64,000 nucleotides of DNA from Urechis unicinctus (lineage: Eukaryota; Annelida; Polychaeta; Xenopneusta; Urechidae), in assembly GCA_034190875.2 (NCBI GenBank), contig CM067354.1, positions 49,747,408 to 49,811,407 on the forward strand, given 5' to 3'. The notes below the pieces were generated by a model. The model did not search any database, was not told the DNA's origin, and worked only from the letters and a program-made list of their open reading frames with translations. Position 1 is the stretch's first letter. The number at the start of each line of letters is the position of its first letter. The position numbers and the translations under genes are program-made. Positions 1-26,500 of the stretch are shown here, one piece after another.

Positions 1-3000
1 TGATACTCTTTCCATTATTCTGTTGTGGTGTCATAACATAGGTATGCGTTGCCTGATATACTGGGATAGGTACAATGGAATGGTATCATGTCAGAGCTTG
101 ATGAGTGAAGTCTTATTCTGTGATAATATGGGCATGGACACTTATTTGTTATGATATTAAGTGAAGTTGGCAGTTGAAAGAACATGTTAGCAGGGAAAAA
201 TGTCCGATAATTTGATGACGCCAGTGAGGAATTCTGTTGATTTAAAAAAGCTTATACGTGGCTTGACCTCATTTACCCAGGACAAAGTCGTAGATCTGCT
301 ATTGTTTAGTCTCATCATGTTGAGGTTTTTATTGTGAAATATTTGCTCCTCTTTGACTGCAGTAAAATCCTCTCTTTCCTCCTCACATTTTGTGTTGCAT
401 CCCTGTTTGGGTACTTAAATGTTGTGAGAATTTTATTCACTGCTCACTTACAATGGTGATATACTATTGTGATAATTGATGTGCATAATTCTCTTCATCT
501 GAATTCAGTTATTCTTATTTTGTATGATGAAGACATTACAATAGGGCTCTAACATAGACTGAAGCTGGGTAGTTTTGCTGGTCGAGGACTTTGAATTTGA
601 CATGGAATTTTTGAATGATTTTGTCTTCAAAAGTTGTTCTAGGTATCACAGTGCATAACGGAATGTGTTTTGGTTCGTTTTCTTGTCCCTGCCTCTTGTA
701 GCTACACTAGCAACCGTGATAATTCTGTGACTCATCCAAATTATCCAATGTTTGAATTAATATGATGAATTTCGGTCAGAAGGCTTAATTCTGATACTAG
801 TCACAAGATAAAGAGTTCTCAATGTTTGAAACCTATTAGAGGGATGCTCTTTATGTTTCAGTATTTGATGTAGCATATCTCCTCCTTCCTAAACATCTAT
901 AGCAACCATACTTGTCACCATAAACTTGTATGTTGATTGCGAGAAGTGTTGTATGATTTTCACTTAGAAGATTTGATGATGGTTTGTTGTTTGTAAACAG
1001 ACATTATGGCTAACAGAGTTAAATTGTGGAATCTGGATGTGCTTTCCTGTGGCTGTTTGGGTGGTGGTAAATAAATATGCTATAGTTCAGGTATACTTAT
1101 TGTTATCATGGTGATTAAAATCAGATTGGAGGGGTACCTCTGTTATCTGTTGATTTTGAATATTTACATCTGCCACAAGTTGGAAAATGTATCTGAGTTG
1201 ACTGGGAATAACAAATACCTCTTCTTGGATGTCACATTTTCCTCATGACACACTAGCAACCCCATTGCAGTTGTCTTTGCTGTGATACTCTTTCCATGAT
1301 TCTGTTGGGGTGTCATAACATTGGTCTGCATTGCCTGATATACTGTGATAGGTACAATGGTGTGGTTCATGTCAGAGCTTGATGAGTGAAGTCTTATTCT
1401 GTGATAATATGGGCATGGACACTTATTTGTAATGATATTAAGTGTAGTTGGCATTTGAAAGAACATGTAAGTGGTGAAAAATGTCCGATAATTTGATGAC
1501 GCCAATGAGGAATTCTGCTGATTTATAAAGCTTATACGTGGCTTGACCTCATTTACCCAGGACAAAGTCGTAGATCTGCTATTGTTTAGTCTCATCATGT
1601 TGAGGTTTTTATTGTGAAATATTTGCTCCTCTTTGACTGCAGTAAAATCCTCTCTTTCCTCCTCACATTTTGTGTTGCATCCCTGTTTGGGTACTTAAAT
1701 GTTGTGAGAATTTTATTCACTGTTCACTTACAATGGTGATATACTATTGTGATAATTGATGTGCATAATTCTCTTCATCTGAATTTAGTTATTCTTATTT
1801 TGTATGATGAAGTCATTACAATAGGGCTCTAACATAGGCTGAAGCTGGGTAGTTTTGCTGGTTTAGGACTTTGAATTTGACATGGAATTTTTGAATGATT
1901 TTGTCTTCAAAAGTTGTTCTAGGTATCACAGTGCATAACGGAATGTGTTTTGGTTCGTTTTCTTGTCCCTGCCTCTTGTAGCTACACTAGCAACCGTGAT
2001 AATTCTGTGACTTGTACAAATTGTCCAATGTTTGAATTCATAGGATGAATTTCGGTCCGAAGGCTTAATTCTCATATAAGTCACAACAATGGACTTCTCA
2101 ATGTTTAAAACCTATTAGAACGATGCTCTTTATGTTTCAGTATTTGATGTAGCATATCTCCTTCTTTTAACACCTATAGCAACCATACTTGTCACCATAA
2201 ACTCGTATTTTGATTGTAAGAAGTGTTGTATGATTTTCACTTAGAAGATTTGATGATGGTTTGTTGTTTACAAACTGACATTATGGCAAACAGAGGTAAG
2301 TTGTGGAATCTGGATGTGCTTTCCTGTGGCCCTTTGAGATGCAGGGTAAATGTAAGCTATGTTTCAGATATTACATGTTGATGTAAAATCAGATTGGAGG
2401 GGTACCTTTGTGAATCTGTTGATTTTGAATGTTTGCATCTGCCACAAGTTGTAACATGCATCTGAGTTGACTGGGAATAACAAATACCTCTTGTTGGATG
2501 TCACATTTTCCTTATGGCTCACTAGCAACCCTTCACTTCAGCTGTCTTTGCTGTGATACTCTTTCCATGCTTCTGTTGAGATGTTGTAATTTAGATCTGC
2601 ATTGCCAGATATACTGGGCTAGATATACTGGAATTATTCTTGTCAGAGCTTGAGGAGTGAAGTCTTATTCAGTGATAATATGGTCATGGACAGTTATTTG
2701 TAATGATATTAAGTGAAGTTGGGGGTTGAAAGAACATGTTTGTGGTGAAAAATGTTTGATTATTTGATGACGCCAGTGAGGAATTCTGTTGATTTAGAAA
2801 AATATTATGCTTGGCTTGACCTCATTAACCCAAGACTTACTTGTGGATCCACCATTATATTGCCTCATCATGTCAAGGCGTTTATAGTGAACTCTGTTCC
2901 TCTTTGGGTGCAGTAGCATCCTCTCTTTCGTCCCCTCATATCGTGTCGTGTCCCTGTTTGGGTACTCATATGTTGTGAGAATTTTACTCACTGCTCACTT

Positions 3001-6000
3001 TCAATGGTGATATACTATTGTGATAATTGATGTACATAATTCTCTTCTTCTGAATTTAGTTATTCTTATGTTGTATGATGAAGACATTACAATAGGGCTC
3101 TAACATAGGCTGAAGCTGGGTTGTTTTGCTGGTCGAGGACTCTGAATTTGAAGTGGAATGTTTGAATGATTTTGTTTTCAAAAGTTGTTCTAGGTATCAC
3201 AGTGCATAATGGATGGAGTTTTGGTTCATTTTCTTGTACCTGCCTCTTGTAGCTACAATAGCAACCGTGATAATTCTGTGACTGTCCAAATTTTCCAATG
3301 TTTAAATTCATAGGATGAATTTCGGTCAGAAGGCTCAATTCTCATATAAGTCACAGCCAAGGACTTCTCAATGTTTGAAACCTATTAGAGCGATGCTCCT
3401 TTTGTTTAAGTATTTGATGTAGCATATCCCCTTCTTCCCATGCAGCTATAGCAACCATACTTGTCACCATAAACTTGTATGTTGATTGTAAGAAGTGTTA
3501 TATGATTTTCACTTAGAAGATTTGATGATGGTTTGTTGTTTACAAACTGACATTATGGCTAACGGAGTTAAGTTGTGGAATCTGGATGTGCTTTCCTGTG
3601 GCCCTTTGAGATGTGGAGTAAATGTAAGCTATGTTTCAGGTATACATGTTGATGTAAAATCAGATTGGAGGGGTACCTTTGTAAATCTGCTGATTTTGAA
3701 TGTTTGCATCTGCCACAAGTTGTAAAATGCATCAGACTCGACTGGGAATAACAAATACCTCTTCTTGGATGTCGCATTTTCCTTATGGCTCACTAGCAAC
3801 CCTTCCCTTCAGCTGTCTTTGCTGTGATACTCTTTCCATGCTTCTGTTGAGTTGTAATTTAGATCTGCATTGTCGGATATACTGGGATCGATATACTGAA
3901 ATTATTCATGTCAGAGCTTGATGAGTGAAGTCTTATTCTGTAATAATATGGGCATGAACACTAATTTGTAATGATATTAAGTGAAGTTGGGGGTTGAAAG
4001 AACATGTAAGTGGTGAAAAATGTTTGATTATTTGATGATGCCAGTGAGGAATTCTGTTGATTTAGAAAAACTTACACTTGGCTTGACCTCATTTACCCAG
4101 GACAAAGTTGTAGATCAACCATTATATTGCCTCATCATGTCAAGGCGTTTATAGTGAACTCTGTTCCTCTTTGGATGCAGTAGCATCCTCTCTTTCGTCC
4201 CCTCATTTCGTGTCGTGTCCCTGTTTGGGTACTCATATGTTGTGAGAATTTTACTCACTGCTCACTTACAACGGTGTTATACTTTTGTGATATTTGATTT
4301 GCATAATTCTCTTCTTCTGAATTAAGTCATTTTTATGTTGTATAATTCAGACATTGCAATGGGGGATCTAGCATCAGCTGAAGCATGGGTATTTTGCTGG
4401 TTGAGGACTTTGAATTTGACATGGAATGTTTGAATGATTTCAGTTTCAATAGTTGTTCTAGGTATTACAGTACACAATTGATTGTGTTTTGGTTCGTTTT
4501 CTTGTCCCTGCCTCTTGTAGCTACACTAGCAACCGTGATAATTCTGTGACTCATCCAAATTATCCAATGTTTGAATTAATATGATGAATTTCGGTCAGAA
4601 GGCTTAATTCTGATACTAGTCACAAGATAAAGAGTTCTCAATGTTTGAAACCTATTAGAGGGATGCTCTTTATGTTTCAGTATTTGATGTAGCATATCTC
4701 CTCCTTCCTAAACATCTATAGCAACCACACTTGTGACCATAAACTCGTATTTTGATTGTAAGAAGTGTTGTATGATTTTCACTTAGAAGATTTGATGATG
4801 GTTTGTTGTTTACAAACAGACATTATGGCTAACAGGGTTAAGTTGTGGAATCTGGATGTGCTTTCCTGTGGCTGTTTGGGTGGTGGTAAATAAATATGCT
4901 ATAGTTCAGGTATACTTATTGTTATCATGGTGATTAAAATCAGATTGGAGGGGTTTCCTCTGAATCTCTTGATTTTGAATGTTTGCATCTGCCGCATGTT
5001 GTAAAATGCATCATAGTCAACTGGGAATATCAAATACCTCTTCTTGGATATCACATTTTCCTCATGGCACACTAGCAATCCTTCGCTTCAGTTGTCTTTG
5101 CTGTGATACTCTTTCCATGCTTCTGTTGGGGTGTCATAACATAGGTCTGCATTGTCAGATATACTTGGCTAAATATACTGCAATTATTCATGTCAGAGCT
5201 TGATGAGTGAAGTCTTATTCTGTGCTAATATGGGCATGGACACTAATTTTTTATGATATTATGTGTAGTTGTGGGTTGAAAGAACATGTTAGCGGGGGGA
5301 AATGTCTGATTATTTGATGACGCCAGTGAAGAATTCTGTTGATTTAAAAAAGCTTATACGTGGCTTGACCTCATTTACCCAGGACAAAGTCTTAGATCTA
5401 CTATTGTTTTGCCTCTTCATGTTGAGGTTTTTATTGTGAACTCTTTGCTACTCTGACTGCAGTAAAATCCTGTCTTTCGTCCATTCATTTTGTATTGTGT
5501 CCCTGCTTAGGTACTTAAATGTTGTGTGAATTTTGCTCACTGTTCACTTACAATGGTGATATACTATTGTGATAATTGCTGTGCATAATTCTCTTCTTTT
5601 GAATTTAGTCATTCTTATGGTGCATAATTCTGACAATGCAATTGGGGATCTAACATAGGCTGAAGCTGGGTTGTTTTGCTGGTTGAGGACTTTGAATTTG
5701 AAGTGGAATTTTTGAATGATTTTGTCTTCAAAAGTTGTTCTAGGTATCACAGTGCATAACGGAATGTGTTTTGGTTCATTTTCTTGTACCTGCCTCTTGT
5801 AGCTACACTAGCAACCCTCATTATTCTGTTACTTGTCCAAATTGTCCAATGTTTGGAATCACAGGATGATCTTGGTCAGAAGGCTCACTTCTGATGAAAG
5901 TCACAAAAAAGGGGTTCTCAATGTTTGAAACCTATTAGAGCGATGCTCTTTATGTTTCATTATTTGATGTAGAATATCTCCTTCTTCCTAAGCAACTATA

Positions 6001-7275
6001 GCAACCATACATGTCACTTTTAACTCGTATTTTGATTGTAAGAAGTGTTGTATGATTTTCACTTATAAGAATTGATGATGGTTTGTTGTTTGTAAACTGA
6101 TGTTATTGCTTGCTAACAGGGTTAAGTTTAGAAATCTGGATGTGCTTTCTTGAGGCTCTTTGACAGATGAGTGTCAAACCCAATATTTCTGGTATACTTG
6201 TACTCATCATGTTATTGTTAATAAAAATGAGATGGAAGGGTACTTTGTGAATTTGTTTATATTGAATATTTTCTTCCGCCACAAGATGTAACATGCATCG
6301 GAGATGATTGTGATTTAAAAGTGCTCCTTCTTTAATAATCCAATTTCCCCATGACACATTAGCAACCCTGCTCTCAAGTTGTTTTTGTTGTGATACACTT
6401 TCCATGCCTTTGTTGATGTGTCGTATGTTGGGTCTGCATTGTCGGACATAATGGGCTAGATATACTGTGATGAAATTTGTCAGAGCATGCATGCTTGTTT
6501 ATTCTGATATTGTGATAATATGGTCATGATATTAAGTGAAGTTGGGGGTTGAAAGAACATGTAAGTGGTGAAAAATGACGGATTATTTGATGACGCCAGT
6601 GAGAAATTAGATAAACTTATACTTGGCTTGACCTCATTTACCCAGGACAAAGTTGTAGATCGACCATTATATTGCCTCGTCATGTCAAGGCGTTTATAGT
6701 GAACTCTGTTCCTCTTTGGGTGCTGTAGCATCCTCTCTTTCGTCCCCTCATTTTGTGTTGTGTGCCTGTCAGATAACTAAAATATTGTTAGAATTTTGAT
6801 TTTGGTACACTGACATAAGACCTGTAGACATTACAATGGTGCTAAGATGGCCTAAAGGGGGTGTATTTTGCTGGTTAGGGATATGGAATTGATAAAAGAT
6901 GTCTTTTTAAAAAGTTGTACCTTTTTTTTAAGAACATAACGTCTTTTGATTTGGTTCATTTTCTTGTCCCTGCCTCTTCTAGCTACACTAGCAAGCCATG
7001 TATGAATCCATGGTATGAATAAGAGTCAGCAGGCTGAATTGTGATACAAATCGCAATATATGAGTACACATTGTATGAAACCTATTGGAGGGATGCACTT
7101 AGTGTGTGAGTATAGAGTGTAGCATATCTCCTCCTAAGTATGTTAGCAACCACATATACTGCTGTTAAACTCACATTTTGACAGCATGTAGTGTATTATG
7201 TATTTTACCTTGCAGATACCCTAAGTAATTGTGGCTAGCAGAGTTAAGTCTTTGACAGATGGGTCATAATATAGG
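1..7275. repeat. Tandem array of a ~1.28-kb unit, about 5.7 copies
   Basis: The same landmark (GCTACACTAGCAACC and close variants) recurs near 701, 1981, 3251, 4519, 5803 and 6981. The spacing is about 1270-1284 bp, dropping to ~1180 bp for the last, most decayed interval. Long stretches between landmarks also match. The array is cut by the left edge of the window, so its full size is unknown. Each unit contains about three related AGCAACC blocks, which suggests an older, shorter repeat inside it. No copy carries a convincing open frame on either strand; the short frames present are shifted or stopped differently in each copy. I see no terminal inverted repeats and no recognisable transposase or reverse transcriptase. 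It is best called a long-unit satellite or minisatellite just upstream of CHD1. Confidence 0.9.
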
Positions 7276-7660
7276 TGACACAATTACAGAAGATGCAAAT
7301 TTCTTGAGCCTGGACTGCAGTCAGTATCAGGCATCCCATTAGCTACAGCTCAGCAAGGCCGTGGTCACATTTTACCTATCATTCTAATCATACTTCAATC
7401 GAGTGAACTGGATTGTGATTGGTTGATCTATTTGTGATTTTCCTCCCTCAGAAATATGTTATTCATCAATAAATCAACTTCAGGCTGTCATTAATATGTA
7501 AATTAATATTTGGCTGATAGAGGTCTTGAATTATCCTGTTGCTCCAAGGTTGTCACTGCAAGTAGGTCACAATGGGTTTCCATGCAAGGTTCCTTCCACC
7601 AGAATGTCATGTTACAATCTGGAGGGGTTCAAACTTGATTGCAGTTAGTTGATATTGGTG

Positions 7661-7778
7661 GTCATTAGCTGTGTAAGAGCTTCTGTATGTTTGGTTGCAG
7701 GTGGGTTACTGCTATGGTAGTCATTAGCTGTGTAAGAGCTTCTGTATGTTTGGTTGCAGGTGGGTTACTGCTATGGTA
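7661..7778 (+). repeat. Perfect 59-bp tandem duplication in the CHD1 leader
   Basis: Bases 7661-7719 and 7720-7778 are identical. Each copy contains the polypyrimidine/acceptor-like TGTTTGGTTGCAG followed by GTGGGTTACTGCTATGG, so both the candidate 3' splice site and the downstream upstream-ATG are duplicated. The perfect identity suggests a recent event. Confidence 0.95.
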
Positions 7779-7790
7779 GACAGAGTGTAG
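7773..7790 (+). promoter_or_regulatory. Upstream ORF of five codons in the CHD1 leader
   Basis: ATG at 7773 opens a five-codon frame (MVDRV) that closes with TAG at 7788-7790, seven bases before the CHD1 ATG at 7798. It lies downstream of both duplicated acceptors, so any spliced leader would include it. Such an element commonly lowers translation of the main frame; whether it does here is inference. Confidence 0.5.
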
Positions 7791-7797
7791 TTGGAAT

Positions 7798-22785
<14,988 letters not shown>

Positions 22786-23560
22786 TGCTCCGACACGGGG
22801 GGTGCTGTACGGAGAACCTATCTTGCTGGCTCTCCTCCTCATTGAAGTATGTCCCGGTTGCAACAAGTGGTATTTATTGTGCGTGTGGGTACAAGAGGGG
22901 AGAGTGGTGAAACAGTGTGGCGCTCGCATGGCGCTTAAACGAGAATGTTGTCACAAAACCTATCCTGTCACTTCCACAGACTGACGTTTCATTTTGTAGT
23001 CTTTGATACGGCCCTGGTAGGATGGCCATCATTTATACAAGTGTTTTTGTGGGTTTTCACTGCCATGTACAGACATATCTTAAAAAGCCTCACATCGACC
23101 AGTGATGTCAAAAGCCGCCGATGACTGCCCACGTCTCTTAGTTAAGAGTAAGATGTAAGGTCGGGTATATGTTGATGCTAAGCTTCCAGTGATATTGTCA
23201 GCATTTCTGTGTAGTTTTTTCCCACATTCTCGACAGTGCGTTGAGTACATGAGAGTTGCATTTGTTTGAGCAGTATTCTGTGTTAGTCGGGTCGAAGTCG
23301 GCGTAGCTGCTTCATTTAAGTCATGGGTCTTTGCTCTGTCCTTGATGCACCTCCGTTCACCAGCAAAGCATTTCTGTCTTGCTTTAGGACAGTTCCTTGT
23401 GGTGCCTTAGCAGTGTTATTTGGTTAATGTGGATTTTATTGTTAAGTTTTGATTGAGTCAACGAATATTGTATTCCACTCCAGATGTACTATGATTCATC
23501 CACGGGCTCGTCTGCTATTGTACAAAATTGCACACATCTGACAAATAAAAGAAATATATT
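22786..23560 (+). other. CHD1: CHD1 3' UTR (inferred)
   Basis: Non-coding sequence follows the CHD1 stop. The first AATAAA polyadenylation signal on the + strand in a plausible place is at 23544-23549, giving a 3' UTR of about 780 nt. There is no transcript support. Confidence 0.5.
23544..23549 (+). terminator. Candidate CHD1 polyadenylation signal
   Basis: A canonical AATAAA about 760 bp after the CHD1 stop codon, in an AT-rich stretch. Confidence 0.45.
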
Positions 23561-26500
23561 ATATCTATTCTATGAAGTCATGTACAGGTTTACTGTGTAC
23601 TGTGTTCGTTGGATCGAGCACAGTTCACTTGAAGTTGATATAATCGGGATCGCACATGATTATGAAAATGTTATGCATATAAACTGGTATATGTGATCAT
23701 AATAGTGGAATCATAAGGGTCTACCTCAAGATCCTGTCTGGTTTTCTCTGAGAGGCTGGCACATCAACTGCTTCAATTGATGACATCATTTCACCCACCA
23801 GAATAATCATTAATTTGAAAAACTACTGGTGAAATGTACTGACATCTTAAATCACTCATTCTTCATGGCCTCTAATTAATTGACTTTATGAGTTGAGGTT
23901 GGGTAGATAAATGTCAAATATCCGATTCCCTGCACAGAGAATATGTTCAATGCAGTTCCCCCCCCCCCCCCCCACCATATGTCTTGTCATTTGTTAACAT
24001 ACTCAAAGATTTACTTAACACTAGACCTCGTGTCAAATTTCAAAATCCAAGATAGTTGTGGGGATATCAAAAGTATTTGCAAAACCTTTGCACAAGAAAA
24101 AAAATCAATAAAAAGTCAATGAATTGTGGATATATACTTGCCCTTGGTGTTACTGAGCTTGTACCACAAAGGCCATATATTGGTTAGGAAACGATTGCAT
24201 AACGATGTTTATTACAGATTGTGTTATTTCATTCCATGTTGAATTGGCGAATACTGAGCCAGTACTTGTTGGAATGTTCCGTGGCTGCCAAATGAAGATT
24301 TGAAGTTATTTCAAAAGAATTCGGTTAAAAATGGTCCGTTATGACAATCGATGTGTTGCTTTATCATAGCGTCATCGTTACCGCCTGATAATAATGGCAG
24401 AAAATCGCTTCTGTAAAAATGCTTGACGATTATACGATATTGATAATTGAACTTTAAGCCCTTTTCGCTGAGCCGATAATGACAATGTAGCTGAAGGCGA
24501 AGGGTCGCTATTTGCAAACGACCGTTACTGTTGCCTGCGCGCCGTCGCTGGTAGATCTAGCTAGAGCCGTCGTCAGTGGAGGGGCGTGTGCATTGTGAGG
24601 ATGACTCGTAAAAGCAGCGCGGTTGCCACATCGTAACCATATGTTTGTATGTAATTACTGGCTTGGAAAGATGCATCCAGACATTGTAATGCAATGATGA
24701 TACGGTCTCCAAGGTCACTTTATCTGCCTATTATTTTACACTGACATGACAGATTACCGATTCCCATTCGCCAAAGTGAGGCTGGTCGTTCCAACACACT
24801 TCTAGTTGGCGGACGTAACGCCGGGCTCGCAACGGATAGTGACTGCCCTTCTATTTTTTTTTACTTACCGTGATATTTAGACCAAACAGTAGACACTTTT
24901 TGACACCATTGTATTTGACACCCATTGGTGAGAAGGGGTGGAATTTGAGCGTTAATGCCAGGCACTTGTTTAATTGCACATACGTATATTTTTGTAATCC
25001 CATTTCGGAGTCTATTTTATAAGGCGCCGATATAGATAAATCAACAATGATATAGATGACAATAGACATTTGAGCAATATGACAGAAAACGGGAACGAAA
25101 TCTGAATTACACGCAATCGCCGAAAAAACCTTTTTAGATTTGTTTAACAAACGTGGCGTTCCGGCTTGACAAACGGAATTCTTCTAACATACGTCTCAGC
25201 GCACGCACGTTCATGAATACGGATGCGCATATAGTATACACTCATTAAGTCAGTCTGCTGAATGATTCCACGTGATAACTTCCCAAATATTGCTTTATAT
25301 GTTTTTTTCCAGAGAGAAGAAAACAGGTAAAAACGCATTATAATCAAATATCTCTGGATCAACATCGCGTTCGATGCAGGCGCGGAATGAAAACAAGGAT
25401 TCGCGCGCTTCCTCGTCGCCCAACAAATCCGGTATTGAATTCGCAGGTGGATCGCAAGGAAGCTAGGCTGTTCCTTAAGATGGGCTTGTACCGGAACAAC
25501 ACATCCATGCAGCGCTCTCAGCTGGATCGCTTTCCGGTCTGTGCTGACTTTGTTGTGGTTCAGAACAGGAATGGTAGAATGGCCCTCGGTAATGGGATTA
25601 CCAGGCTGTTGTGAGCTGACGACGAGCCTCGCTATGGAGATAATCTCTTCCACAGATTGTTAGGGCGCTGAGCGTTTGTGAGGGTGTGATGTTCAGGGCC
25701 TGTCCCCCGACCTCCATGACCTCTCCAATCTCATTTTACCTCGACGCATTCAGTTTCCCGCTAAAAAAATAACCCACCAACTTGTCGCCAGCTTTTCTTT
25801 ATAAACGTATAGCTTACATCTGGCATATCTCTTGCCAGCTTCTGTAACCGCTTTGTCCTGAACGCCTCCATCCGCTCTGAAAATACCAGCGCAACACATC
25901 ACTTCATTCTTACGCTGCGTCATCTCAAAAGCGGTCATTGATATTGCAAAGGATGCTGAGGAGTTCGAGACGCTGTGAGTGGGCGTGTGAGTAAGCGTGC
26001 AATGAGTGATGGTGTAAAGACGACTGCTCTCACCTCCACCCCTTCATACTCACTTGACTCCCTCACTCTGCAAGCTCTACCATCATACTGAGCCCTTCAC
26101 ATTTGATTAATTGTCGAGGGTGGTACCCAGCACCCCTTCACCTCCTCACCCCCGTCTGTATCACTAACCATCATGCCTTGTAACATTCAAACCCCCCTTG
26201 ACAATGCTACTTGGATTTTCATCCTGGTAGAGGGCATATCCTCGAGTTGATGGCGGCTTCTCCATGCAGTCTGATCTTGTGTGGTCGGATAGCGGCCTTG
26301 AGTGGCAATGGAGATGGCGAGCAGCGCCTGATAAGAGACAGATTACCGCCCCACTTTAGCCTCCACCTCGCGCTCTTCCATCTCCCCCATCCTGCCACCA
26401 CCACTACCAGCAGCAGCAGCAGCCGCTGCATCTCACAGGATGCTGAGAAAGTGGGACATTCTGTGTCACACTCAGCCCCAAGAAAGTATATAAACCACGT

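Larger units (their letters stand above)
7276..7797 (+). promoter_or_regulatory. CHD1: CHD1 upstream region and 5' leader
   Basis: This unique sequence between the satellite array and the CHD1 start codon should hold the promoter and 5' UTR. An inverted CCAAT box (GATTGGTTGA) sits near 7417-7426. A splice-acceptor-like TTTGGTTGCAG ends at 7700 and again at 7759 because of a 59-bp duplication, so the leader is probably joined here to an upstream non-coding exon that I cannot place. In-frame TAG at 7777-7779 stops the CHD1 frame before its ATG. The transcription start is not visible from sequence. Confidence 0.5.

Noticed and set aside
1-7275. Possible gene or retroelement in the satellite array
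   Set aside because: Frames differ between copies and are all short; there are no reverse transcriptase, transposase or terminal repeat signals.
25144-25653. 169-codon minus-strand frame in the CHD1-RGM spacer
   Set aside because: There is no recognisable domain, no splice or promoter support, and the length is attainable by chance in a window this size.
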